Of a stretch of DNA of 64,000 nucleotides, positions 22,330-33,771 are shown piece after piece (position 1 is the first letter of the stretch; every line of letters begins with the position of its first letter). The translations under genes and the position numbers were made by a program. A model generated the notes under the pieces. It was not told the DNA's origin and did not search any database. It worked only from the letters and a program-made list of their open reading frames with translations. The DNA is from Oscheius onirici (taxonomy: Eukaryota > Nematoda > Chromadorea > Rhabditida > Rhabditidae), in NCBI GenBank assembly GCA_932521025.1, contig OW051473.1:9114001-9178000 (forward strand), given 5' to 3'.

Positions 22330-25300
22330 TCACTTAATTCCTTTAATGTATGGATCGTAAGTTCCATCGATAATGCGGCGGAAACTTGATCGGAACTTAT
22401 AGGTATTTGAAAGCAGTTTAAGCAGTTTGCCTTGAAGTGAAAACAAAAGTAGTAAGCATACTCACTTGGCATTTCGTTGTGGTAGTTGTCTTCAATCCGT
22501 GGCTCTTCATGAGGTCTACAAACCGGGCCGTAATCAAAGTCAGCCTGAACTATTGATTTTTCATTTTTCTGAAAACAAGCTACCTTCCAGATTGGATAAA
22601 AGTGCCTGCTATACAGAACATGTTGCCATATCCTGAAGATCATGCTGTCCTCGATGAAATCCATTGGATAGCAACAATCCGGACAATCAGCATCCACAAC
22701 ATGCATCTCAGCCACAATTTCCCTTCTTGCTGCCTTTCTCTGAAGCTCGGCTGCATCCATATCGTCTAGTTTCTTGGCTACACTGACAAGGTCCTGAAAA
22801 CTAATATTTAAATCAAAATTACGGAAACATACAGCATAATCTTCGTACATGCTCTTCAAATTGGTCACGAGCTTATCAGCAAGATTGGAATTCTCCCCGC
22901 GTTCTCGCTTCTCCTCGTCCATGAGTCTTGCCTTGCGAATTAGGGCCCGAACCTGAACAATATCATAAAAAGTGCACGTGTTAAAATTTAATGATGACCG
23001 GAATTCAAAGTTTCACGTGAGAATGTGGCCAACTTTCTTTGAAAGAATCCACTTTAAATTGCTCCCAAGTCTGTGTGTGTGTGCTTGTGTGTCTGTCGGA
23101 AGCTTTAATTTGCAATCAAAATGGAGCAATTTGTGCGCACAATTAAGGGGAAAGGAGTTAGGGTAACAGGTTTGGACAAGTCAATTTGCAAGTGCATGGA
23201 CTTTGATTATTTTTGACAGGAGATAGTTTCGAGACAGCACAGAATCAAGTGCTGGGTTAGAAATACGGGAAAGCGTTCAAGGGGGTTTCTACTATAACTT
23301 TAGCCCCCAAGGTGGCGATATCACTACTGGAGTCCAACGGGGTGATATCACAACTGGAGAACAGGGATAGGGGAGAACAGAACACATGGAAATAGGGACA
23401 AAGAAATCAGCAGGGAAGGATATGCACACGAAAATTACACGAAGGGATACAGGGACATGAGAGAAAAATTAAACAGAAGAACGGGGACATCGTAAATGGT
23501 AGAGAAGGAAAATAAAAGTAAGTACACGAAGTGTTCTAACGACTTTTGTTGTCTCTTACAGGGACTGTCTGACTGGAACACAAAGACAAGGGAAGAAGGG
23601 AAGGGACAGTAGGACTGAGACTTATTAAAGATAGAGCCGGGTGGCCCGTTCAGGTCCTATATTTTAAAGTTAGGCTTGGGAGGGAGCGGGTTCAAATACA
23701 ATTTCGGTAGTTTCTTTGTAGGGTCAGGGAGAGTGTCTGGAGGAGAGTAACAAGGGAGGAATAAAAGGGAAACCACAACTAGGGCTCCGTGACAGAGCGA
23801 AGTAATGAATTTCTACTTTAGCCCTGGAAGGGAGCTGCCAACCTTGTATTTAAAAAATATCGCCACGGTACGCATTGTGTTACGGTTTTGTGCTCTTTTT
23901 GACTGAAAAGTGCAAAAGGGAGTGCCTCCACCAGACGTGCCGACAATGTTAGTAACATTTACCTGATCCACTACCTCTGCCCTGTTAATTCCAGTCGGTT
24001 TCTCTTTTTCCGCAGCTTCAGCCGTTCCAGACGGCTCAGGAACTTGTGGTACCGTTTCAGGAGCTTCCTCTTTAATACTCTCTGAAAAAAAACCTGTCAA
24101 CAGCTGCAAGGGTACAAAATTACCTTCTGAAGTGGGAGAAGCAGTTGATTCTGATTGTTCTTCATGCCTTTCAGTCTCTTCTTGTTGAGCCGTCTCGGTA
24201 GAGTCAGTCTCTTCAACACTAGCAGACGAATCCACTTCAAACTCCAAGTCATTCGATCCATAGTGTTTCTCCACGTATTTTGACTCCTTAAGCTCGTTGA
24301 GATCCACATTATCATTGAGAAGAGAAGCCTAAAAGAGTATAAAAGGGCATAATAAGTCTCACCGTGTCAACCAAGGGAGCACCGCCTCCTCCAAACTTGT
24401 CACTGTCAAAGAGTGCTGTCAGATCGATGTTCTTCTCCCATTTTCTGGAGAATCAATTGCAATGTGAGGTGGTTTCATAACTATTCCTTACTTTAGTATT
24501 TCCCGTTCCTCCTGTTTCTGAGCTGAACAGCAGTGTACCATGGCTGGATCGATTGGATGAGCTTCGGTGTTGAATACGTAGCCGCCAGCTGAAAAAAGAG
24601 ATGCTATAAAACTGATATTTGGTGGAGTTTCTAGGGAGCAGCAGTGGGGGTTCAGAAGAGGTCGATGGGCTTCTTCATGAGGCTTCTTCATCATCGGTAG
24701 CGGAGATCTTCCCCGCTACCGATGATGGCGATAAGGAGGACGAGAGCGTTGTAGAGAAAGAAAAGTCCAGGACTGGTGAGCATTCTGATGAACAGATGCT
24801 ACTCTCGACACAAAGAAGGTAGTTTTCCGGCTCGGAGCGGTCATGTGGTCTTTTTGCCTGCTCTTTATATTGTTATCTTCTTTGTTTTCTTTTCTTAGTC
24901 CTCTCGCTTCCTTTTTTCCTGTCTCTCCCTTTGTCTCCTTCTTCTTCAGCTATCCCACCAGATCCATTTGGTTGGAGCTGCCAATATGTTGGAGCTTCCT
25001 TTGCCAGTGATCCCTTCGTCTCCGCATTTGTGTTCGTGAACAAGTCTGGCGCATCGCTTTCCTCTTTCCGACATCGTCAGAGACTGATATGACTCGCTGC
25101 GGTTTCTTACATAACTGAGCACTTTTCTTTATCACCGATATGATTCTATAGAGAGCTTTGCTCATAAAAGTTGAGACAAAGATAAACTTGTACTTACCAG
25201 CAATGACACACTCTCCATTAGGTGTATTAACAATCTGAGAGGCCCTTCCGTCATTGTGAATAAAGTTTCCTGGATCGAACAGAAGATATAGATACTTGGT

Positions 25301-27608
25301 CGTTTCTGCAAGGAAGAAAGATTCCATCCGATCTTCAATAGAATGATCAGCCACATTGTTGATTGTCGCATAACCACATCTGGTCTTTGCACTGTGTTCT
25401 ATCGCCTAAATTTTGGTTACCTTAAACCGAAATGAATCTTACATCGACTAGTTGAGCTCCGATTTCCAAAAAGACAGGATCTTCCGTTGCTCGGTAGAGA
25501 TACATCAGACTTTCGGCCATTTCGGGTCTCAGAGGGTAGGCGGCTCTTTTGTCGTGCTAAATGACCAAATTTTTAAAACGAACCTATTAAAACTCACTGG
25601 TTCGGCGTTGGGGATGTTATAAAACTCTGGAGGGAATCCGTACTGCTTGATTGTCTGAGAGTACTGCAGCATTATTCTGTAGGCATCTTCCACGTCACCC
25701 ATTATGGTCTAAAGATCTTCATATGTCCAAATTTTTTAAAGAAGTACCAAAATTCCTGGCCAAAACGCCTCCAGAGACTGGAAAATGGGCAAAGAGACAG
25801 ATCCCTTACTCATGCTGACCCACATGAACCAATCCTCTTTTCTTACGTGTTTGTTGATTGCCGTGGCGAATTCTAAACCAAACAAAATGCTGTATGTTGG
25901 ATGACTGAACCTCTAAACTGATGAATTAGCGAAGGTCGCTGGAACATCAATCCTCCCTTAACGAGATATTCAAAGTAGGAGTCTACTCCGGCCCCGATTC
26001 CTGCATCAGTTGCTGTCCACTGTCCTTAAACGACAGATATAACAAGTTCTCTTCTTAGTCTCTTAAATGTTCTTCCCAGATTAATTTGGCAGCATTTATA
26101 TGAATAGATTACCCTGCCAGTTTCAGTAAAACGAAGAAAATGATTTCAATCAAAATCTTACCTGTTTGAATGTTAATATGGTTGCCGACGAGTCCGATAG
26201 GGGACCTGGTCTCCCAGAGAGAATCCAATGCTTTCAGAGCTGCTCGCTCATAGACTGGATTTCCTGTTAGACGGGACAAGGTACCAAATTCTAAAAGAAA
26301 GAAAGTAAAACCCAAAAAATGAGCTCGCCTAGAAGATAGGTCCCCACGCCCGCTGTGCAAGTAATGGGTGTCTCCGTCTTATGGACCCCATAGCGTAAAT
26401 TGACTGTTCCAAATGGCATTCCCGTGTCTGAAATTGGAAGGAGTCGTCTGATTAATGGTTCCTCACAACACATACCCGTGTTAAAAGCTGGCAGCAGTCT
26501 TGAAGCCATTTCCTCTGCCAGTCTCAACAAGGGTCCCGAACAGGGCCACCCGTCTTCCAATTCCACTTCTTTGATTCTTCCCAAGAGCATATGGGCAGAG
26601 ATTAAGCCGCCAACAACACGAATATTTGTTTCGAAAACGGATACGTTTACATTTGCATCCGTTTTGACCTAAATAATGGTCTACCACAATGTTCATAGGT
26701 AAGATAAAGCAGTCCTTTAAACATTATTCGTCGCGGGAGCCCATGACTACAAATACAGTTGTTGGGTCCAAATTAGGGCATTTTTGCTCCTTTTTAGTTT
26801 TTATTGTGCTAGCAATTAACATAAGCTAGTGGTAGAGGCTGAAAATGGGTCCCACGAGGAAAAATTGTAAAGGACTGACTTTTTGACCAAACAAAATACA
26901 AAATGTGGTACTCACCGACTGCAAAACGAGATCCACTGCTCTGACAAATTCTGTATGATTTCCCATAATCACTAACGTATCTAGGGCATCTACCAGAGAA
27001 AGAGAAAAAGAACCCCAAGTGTCGTGACCTGAATATCCAGTAAATGCAAAACGTTTAGGAAATACTGGAGATGGTGCCACCCTATGCTAAAATTTTCGGC
27101 CGCCACCACTCTTTTATGCACGTTTAGATAGTCTTGACAATTTCAGCGCGTAAAACAACCTCTAGAGCGTGAAGCAATCTCAAAATTTGCGCGAACTATG
27201 CAGTTTTGTCTTTTTGGTCAAAACGAGCTACCAAAATCGAAGGCCATTGCATCCCTTACTGGCGTTCTGCGGGTTATTATACACGTTGAAGTTGCTGAAC
27301 TTACTTGAAACGTTTAAAATTGGGTGAACCAAAATCATCGTGTATGGTGACACCAGCTCCAGTTTTACGCAATTTTGAACATACCTGTACAAGTAATCGG
27401 CTTCAACTCGTCTAGAGGATATGCATAGTTTAGATAACCGTCGTAGGCGTGATAAAACATCTTTCTGACCTTTTCTCGATACCTAAAGAGAATGCATAAA
27501 ACAAATCTTGTGAAAAACTCACTCCGCAATCAAATCATCGGTAAGTTCTACTGGATTTACACATGCTGCACAGAATATGAGGAGTAGAACACCGTCGAGC
27601 CAACGCAT
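22330..27608 (-). CDS. EDEM-type GH47 alpha-mannosidase-like protein (ER-associated degradation)
   Basis: A family member involved in trimming or recognising mannose on misfolded glycoproteins in the ER. The start [16 protein letters not shown] (27608) gives a signal peptide. Successive exons encode [152 protein letters not shown] and [12 protein letters not shown]. This is the full GH47 domain order of EDEM proteins. An acidic, low-complexity tail and a charged helical region ([10 protein letters not shown]) follow, and the protein ends YDPYIKGIK at 22330. One intron near 26292-26330 starts with GC rather than GT. The roughly 1 kb intron at 22.95-23.96 kb contains a dispersed repeat. No PA domain was recognised, so EDEM1, 2 or 3 assignment is left open. 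Confidence 0.92.
23040..23840 (+). repeat. Dispersed repeat family A, copy 1 (in EDEM intron)
   Basis: It begins TTTAAATTGCTCCCAAGTCT followed by a GT-rich tract, and its last 300 bp contain GAAGTGTTCTAACGACT, GACAGTAGGACTGAGACT, GCTTGGGAGGGAGCGGGT and TTCTACTTTAGCCCTGG. The same blocks occur in the same order on the minus strand at 62630-63062 with roughly 80% similarity by eye. The middle of copy 1 (about 23200-23510) is absent from copy 2. No coding capacity was seen. Confidence 0.75.
24689..24727. repeat. Perfect 15-bp inverted repeat in EDEM intron
   Basis: CATCATCGGTAGCGG and CCGCTACCGATGATG are exact reverse complements separated by AGATCTTCC. It lies inside a large EDEM intron. Confidence 0.8.
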
Positions 27609-29715
27609 CACACATAGGCCTAGAATTGCCTGGAATATGTTGAATAATGGGCTGGTAGATGGGTAGTTTTTATGCCAGGACATCGAAATGATAATTTGTA
27701 CAGAATTAGTATCAAAACTTTATTGTAAAAGTATTCTTCCGTAGAGCTAAGTTGTCTGTCGGTTTCTGCCTGAAAAAAACATTTTCATTGGAAACCCTAT
27801 TCTTTTTGTCGATTTCTACGTTCGTTTTTTTAGAAACTATCACAGCTTTTCCAAATCAAGTAAACAAGTTGGGCACCGCCTACTTTTCGGAGGACTGTGC
27901 TGCCGTTTCAATCTAAACGCCTATCCTATCCCCTAGAACATTTCCAACTTTTACTTGCGTTTTTAAGTGAAGCATATTGTCTGCGAGTTTGACGTTTTTC
28001 GATTTTGAGAGACGCTTAACTTAAGTACAATGAACGCCTTATGATCACGTGATCAGAGCATAACGATGCCTAAATTACCACCTTTTATCAAACCTGCCTT
28101 TTCCGTTGTCATAATTTGCACGCGCTTTAACAGACCTCTCGAGACGGCATGTAACTTCGAAAGAGTCTTTTGAAAGAGCTGTTAGTCAACCTTATAGATG
28201 TCTCACAAAAAACTTCTTTAATTGTAAACGGCGCCGCATGAATCGATTCAGATTGCGTGCGGGTGTGTCGGATGCCGTTTCGCACGGTCCGTCATGGGGC
28301 ACACCTGCTCGTTCAAACTGTTCTTTTTTGGTCCTGCGGATTCATTTTTCCGGCTTTTTTGGCTCGTTCAAAGCTTAAATTATCAACCTTTTTAGATGGA
28401 CTTTGTTGAGCCTTTCATCATCACTAACACTGCTTTCGAGAAATGTATCCAGATAAAACTATTGAATAAAATCGATGATTTTGATGGCCACCCGAGCAAA
28501 CATTCTGAACTTTTCAAGCGACGTGTTCCCCTCATCAGCATGTGGAACCACACACTGGTCATCTATGGATGTTCCATGGCCCTGCGAAGTATGTTACGCC
28601 CTCCTCGACGCAAGTTATTCTAATTTTCAGTAAAAATATAAAATTTTAGGTACCTAGAATCCGTAATACTTCTTCAAAAGGCATTATCATCAAACGGCTC
28701 CTGCCCTCTTGAGATTTTTCAAAAAATACCGGTTTAACGTTGTGCATCTTGCTTTTAAATAAAATAACTTTCACTAAATAAGTTTTTATGCTTTTCACGG
28801 GTTTAGAGTCAAACGAAGTGGTAGACAACTAAACTTCGACCAATTTTGCGCCACAACGTCTCAAAAGGATATATTTCCAGGTTTCTTTTCGAGTGTAATT
28901 CTTGAATTCAGCGTGCAAAACGCCCCCTACGACGCGATCATTGTTTGTAATTGGCAGTTTTTGGTCGACTTTGTTTTATAAGAGTTGTTATTCAAAATTC
29001 CTAGACATTTTATTACAGTTTTCGCGTTCTAGGGACAGCTTTATATGCTGAACTGAATAAGTTCGTTCAAAAAGTTTGAAAATAGGTGGAAAATGGGCTA
29101 AATCTCTTAAAGTGTGATCAATCTGGCGGTTGGTCGCAAAATGGGAACGAAGAGAGCTGTTTGTCAAAATATTTCTATCGAATTTCCAACGATAAATCTT
29201 TGCGCAGAGAACAAAATAGAATTTTTGAAAAACGGGAAAAACTGACACTCTTTTTGTTAGGATTTTACAGACTTTCGAATGTTTGATAAAAAATGAGCAA
29301 ATCTGGCTTACCTTTCAATGTGTCCCACGTTTCCTCCTTTTAGATTCTTCCTGCAGCTATTCTGAGACAAAACATGAATAAAATAAATAAAAAGTGTGGA
29401 AACTTCGTGCTTTTTTTGCTCATCAGTTTTTAACCTTTTTTTTAAAAAAGACACGTGGGAAAGACCCCCTTTTACTTTCTATATAAAAAGATCTGTATTT
29501 TCAGATTCAATAAAAGTTGGCAAAAACATTTGAAGAAAGTACGAGGTTTTGCAAACCGTTGCCAAAAAATTTGGGGGAGCGATAGGAAAGGCTGGAAACC
29601 TAGCCGCCGCGTCCGGCCTCTATTATCGATTTCGGCACAATTAACACAGTCCCGATCCAGGAGGCAGTATCTTTATTTTTCTATTTAGGCTCTAAAAGCG
29701 TAAGTGACAGAGAAA
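27609..29715. other. Intergenic region between EDEM and the gustatory-type receptor gene
   Basis: It contains one open frame of 75 codons on the plus strand (28396-28623) ending next to a possible splice donor. The encoded peptide contains SMWNHTLVIYGCSMALR and is not recognised. Nothing else in the region looks coding. The two flanking genes are both on the minus strand, so this is the 5' flank of EDEM and the 3' flank of the receptor gene. Confidence 0.4.
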
Positions 29716-32700
29716 TTAGGATCCGAGCGTTGAATTCGTCGTGTAGTTCTGAAATATGACGATGGTACGGGAAATTGGCATCACAGCTGGATTTTCCTTT
29801 AGTTTCAGCAGAAGGAAGGAGTAAGTGACGATAACCGAGACCAACTGAACATTATTTATCAATTTTTTTTCGTTTTAAGACCCTTACAGTGAAAAATGTC
29901 GTTCTTTCTAGTGGAAAAGCTCTCCAGACCGTCATTCCCCACATGAATTGGGTCGACATTTTGTGCACAAAGCATGATATCTAAAACGTGTTATGCCTAA
30001 TCTATGTGTGACAAAGTCAGTACCTGGAAACGGTCGAGGTCAGCATTTGCATCGGGGACAATTCGCAAGACGGCATTCACAATCTGACGTGTCTGAAAGA
30101 ACATACGAATACTATAGCCCAACAAGCTTGGAGTCGGACAAACGTTTGGGTTAAACAATTCTCGCCTTTTTCCACTGTTTACCTAAAGTTGGAGTGGTTT
30201 CCTAGCTTATATACCGTTTGCTCGACCGTAGCTTAACCATTTTGAGGATTTCAATAGTTAGAACTCATTTTCAAGCTTTATGATGTTTTGCAATCTTGCA
30301 GAAAAAATATAAAACTATGTTTTATCTAAACATCTCAAAACCAGAACCCCACTTCTTCATCTTGAAAACTGGCGTTAAATACCTGCTTCCTTTGTTCTGT
30401 AGCCAATTTTCCAAGATGAAGAAGTACTCTTCTGGCTATGGGATGTTCAGCAAAGATGTTGGTTTTTATTTGTTCTACAAGATTTCAGAACATCAAAAAG
30501 CGTGAAAATTTGTTTTTACACCTGCAAACGTGAGAATGGTTGGGACCATGTCTTGACAATGTTAAGTGTTGGGACCCGAAGGTAAGAAGGTCGAATCCCC
30601 GACTAAGTGACTTGGCTTGGGAATAGAAAACAAACCGTCTCGTTAGTCTGCATTCCCGTCGCACAGATGATCAAAATGTGCAAAAGAGCTACGAGCATCT
30701 GTAGAGCTGCCCAGCACATTGTAAAGTGTACATTTCTCGTGATGAGATATCTCATTCTGGGATTGACAATCTGCTCTTCGGAAATTGGCTCGATGAGACT
30801 GCAAGAAAAAGTTAATAGCTTCAGAGGGAATTATTTACCTGGAATGTGGCTGTGTGATGAAGTAGATGGTCAGACAGAGCACCATCATTGACCAAGCTAA
30901 CGAGAAGAGCAGGAAAGGATTGAAGAGCTGCCCGATTGCATACTGAAAATGAAGAGTTGACGGAGAATCAAAACCGCAATAGCTAAAACTCATTGGCTTT
31001 GGGAAAGGAGCCATTTCGGCTACTAAAACGACACTGCTACTGCAAACATTGTGATGGAGCATGAAACTTTTAGAGCGACCTATTATCGTCCAACTCACGG
31101 TTGATCTGAATGGTACTAATCTTAGGAAGACGTAGGAAGCTCGGGTTAACGCGGGATACTACCGTACTTGTTCCTTCACTCACGGCTAAGTAGCAGCGTG
31201 CTAGCTTGTTACCAAAACGATTCCTGGATTGACTCCGCAAAAGATCGGATGACCGTTCACGCGAGGTGTTTGCTGTATTGGAAAAAATGGGAAAATATCA
31301 CACCCTTGAGATTTCAAGGCTCTTCATATACGAAAGTCAAAAGGTGACACTTTCTCTGTTTTGGCTCAAATTTCACTCAATCTCCTTTGTTTTCGATCCA
31401 CCTCTACTGACGCGAACGTGTCAGCTTAAATTCGGAACAGCTCCCAGAAGTCTACTTGGTTATCTTCAAAACCAGCTCCAATTACGTTCCAACACAGACA
31501 AAGTGTTTGAAACTTTGATCAGACACTATAGCTTTAGTTTCAAACTAGCATTGAAACCCACCTGGACATTGGTAATCCTCAGAAACTGTTCGTAGTAGAA
31601 CTTTAGACTAAAGTGACGACGTTTGTGCTCCTTGTTGAGTGATTTGACCATGACGCGGCAGTAGAACCGAGTTATCCGGTTATAGAGGTCGTAGTACATG
31701 AGAGGAACAATGTTCCACAGTGTTAATACCGGCACGATGATGAAGGCCATGTCCCCAAGGAGATTATGTCCCAGTCTAAAAGATTAAAGCTTTTTTCTTT
31801 GAATTTACAACAAACTCACTTCTGTTCAGTTACGATGAATTCAACTACGCGAAAAGTGAACGGTGTTAGGAAGGCAACAAATACTAGAGAGAAAAAGACG
31901 TATTTGTACATTCGGATGGGTGGGGAAAGATGAAACGCACTTCGGAAGCAGACATCTACAGCGTCTACTGTCTTAAATCTTTAAAATTAACAGTTGTGAG
32001 ATCTCCCATACCCTCAGCAATCTCTGATGATCTCTCACTTTGACGAGGAAGAGTGCAATGACAAAAATGTTGATGAGGGGTTTAATCCCCGTAATGATGC
32101 AAGAAACTGTAGACGCGTGCATTAGGCCGAAGCGGTCCTTTAAACAGACGGAAGGTAGAGGCAAAAAGGGAAATGATTACCTTATACTGCTCAATGAGCC
32201 ATATATTTTTGTGGAGAAGGTATACATTAAACGCTATAGCAAAGAGGGAGAGGTTGATAATGAAGAAGTATTTCTGAAAAAGCACTTTGTTTACAAGCTG
32301 TATAAAGAACCGCAGGTGATGCTCCTTATTTCCGTCCCACACAACTGTTTTAACTTTAGTTAGGTTTGTAACAGAATGGCTGTTTCGATTGTGGTGCCCT
32401 AGTGAATCTCTGGCAGAATTTCTGACCTATACATCTACTGAACTCTAGCGACTGTTAATAAAGTCTACTGACATGAACTTGATACTAATCTATCCTTTTA
32501 AAGTTGACCGTGTCTGCAAGTCTGTGTGTAGCCCCAACGCGGGCAAATTTAAAAACGATGGCGCGGAGTCGAACCCGCGATGCTCCAGTGACAAGTTTCG
32601 CGCTGGCTCTGCGCCATGGAGCCAAGTGCGCTTTGAGAAAGTTTGCGGAAATTACGACGCTCAACGCTGGCTGCGCAGCACCCAGTTACCCCAGGCCAGG

Positions 32701-33771
32701 CTGGCCTGTTGCCATACTTGGCTTTCTTTAGGCGATCCGGTGATCTCGTCCGTACAAGAACCACGTGTAACTGAACCTGAACGGTTCACTGACCAAAAAT
32801 TTTGGTTTCTATAGTGAAGACGTTTAATCTCAAAAATAGTGGTAATTTCAACTAATATAGAATCCTCTTATAGTATTCTATCAAGCTATCTCAAACACTT
32901 CCCATTTTTGTACCCGTTATTGACGGATAAACCTACCAGAATTCGTTTGTAGTTCCTTTTTGTCAAGCTCCGTCTGTGATCCAGGCAAGGAAACAGGGCC
33001 AACATGCGAAGAAATAACAAAACCTGACGAAGATTTCTCGAGACACACGTTACACCCCTGAAACTCTTGCATTACATTCAGAAGAAACACTCACCTCCAA
33101 GTACAAGGTCCAAGCTCCACGTTCATATGTCCTTTTTGTATGTCATCGGTCCATTTGTCCTCCGCTTGGCCCATCTCGATGATGTTCTTCAAGATTGTCT
33201 TCGACTCTGTCTGGAAAATTACACCGGCTTAAGCTCCGCCTTATTACTTTTTGGCTGTAGATTAATTGAGAGCTCGCGTAAGGGCCGATGAAAGAGTAGC
33301 GGGACGTGGAACTAATTGAAAAAGTCTTGAAACTTTTTCCAGGAACTGCGTGCCTCTTTGCGCGCCACAAAGCAATATTGTTATTATATTGGCTACTAAT
33401 AAGCCTGCGCAATGTTTGTGACCGCGACTCACATAGGCATCATTTCCGTTGACCGTGGGCAGAGGTGTGATCTCTTCTTGTGCATGTAGAGTCTTGGCCC
33501 TGTTGAAGGGATACATCTTCTGAAAGACCATGTCTCTTATTGACTGAGCTCGCTCGCGTAATCTCTAATATGATCATGGCTTCATGTAAGCCAAGAACAT
33601 TATATTGAAAAAAGGGTGTGTTGGCTCAATAGGGAAACCCCACATTCTGATTCTATTATCCTTTTTAGTGAATAAGAGATCCATTACCGCTAGAGCTTCA
33701 TCCATCATCAAGTGTCGGAGTGAGGAATAAAGAACGGACATCATTCTGACAGGCTCAGGGGCTTGGGGCAT
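29716..33771 (-). CDS. Gustatory-type seven-transmembrane receptor (GUR/insect Gr-like)
   Basis: A probable chemosensory or related 7TM receptor of the plasma membrane. The start used is MPQAPEPV at 33771; a further upstream exon is possible because the frame stays open to a TTAGCATAAGTCCAG acceptor. Exons then give KMYPFNRAKTLHAQEE, TESKTILKNIIEMGQAED, LRQVLLFLRMLALFPC, a helix near YFFIINLSLFAIAFNVYLL, MHASTVSCIITGIKPLINIF, SPPIRMYKYVFFSLVFVAFL, LWNIVPLMYYDLYNRITRFY, HKRRHFSLKFYYEQFLRI, QLFNPFLLFSLAWSMMVLCL and a helix near WAALQMLVALLHIL. The C-terminus has SCFVHKMSTQFMWGMTVWRA followed by FPLERTTFFT, then VTYSFLLLKLKENP, matching the TYhhhhhQ-like signature of the Gr superfamily. The stop is at 29716. 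Introns hold a tRNA-related repeat (32.5-32.75 kb) and a palindrome (30.27-30.51 kb). The specific orthologue is uncertain. Confidence 0.8.
30266..30510. repeat. Hairpin-family copy H7, expanded into a 240-bp nested palindrome
   Basis: The outer arms are the H-family arms: TTTTCAAGCTTTATGATGTT at the left and TTCAGAACATCAAAAAGCGT at the right. Inside, ACTTCTTCATCTTGAAAACT at 30350 pairs with ATTTTCCAAGATGAAGAAGT at 30404, and AAACATCTCAAAACCAGAA pairs with TTCTGGCTATGGGATGTT. Nearly the whole segment can fold back on itself. It lies in an intron of the gustatory-type receptor gene. Confidence 0.7.
32549..32740 (-). repeat. tRNA-derived SINE-like repeat (family C), copy 1
   Basis: Read on the minus strand: CCAGGCTGGCCTGGGGTAAC, then CGCAGCCAGCGTTGAGCGTC, CAAACTTTCTCAAAGCGC, ATGGCGCAGAGCCAGCGCG and finally GCGGGTTCGACTCCGCGCCA. 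The 3' part has a B-box-like GGTTCGACTCC and a terminal stem ATGGCGC/GCGCCAT, as in a tRNA. The same blocks recur at 37090-37225 and 38195-38380. It lies in an intron of the receptor gene, in the same orientation as that gene. Confidence 0.65.

Noticed and set aside
28396-28623. Small conserved-looking gene
   Set aside because: The peptide is not low complexity and ends near a donor-like site, but no second exon or known motif was found; kept only as a note in the intergenic entry.
32549-32620. Functional tRNA gene
   Set aside because: The acceptor-like stem is perfect, but the T stem does not pair properly and the sequence recurs as part of a longer repeat, so it is a tRNA-derived repeat.
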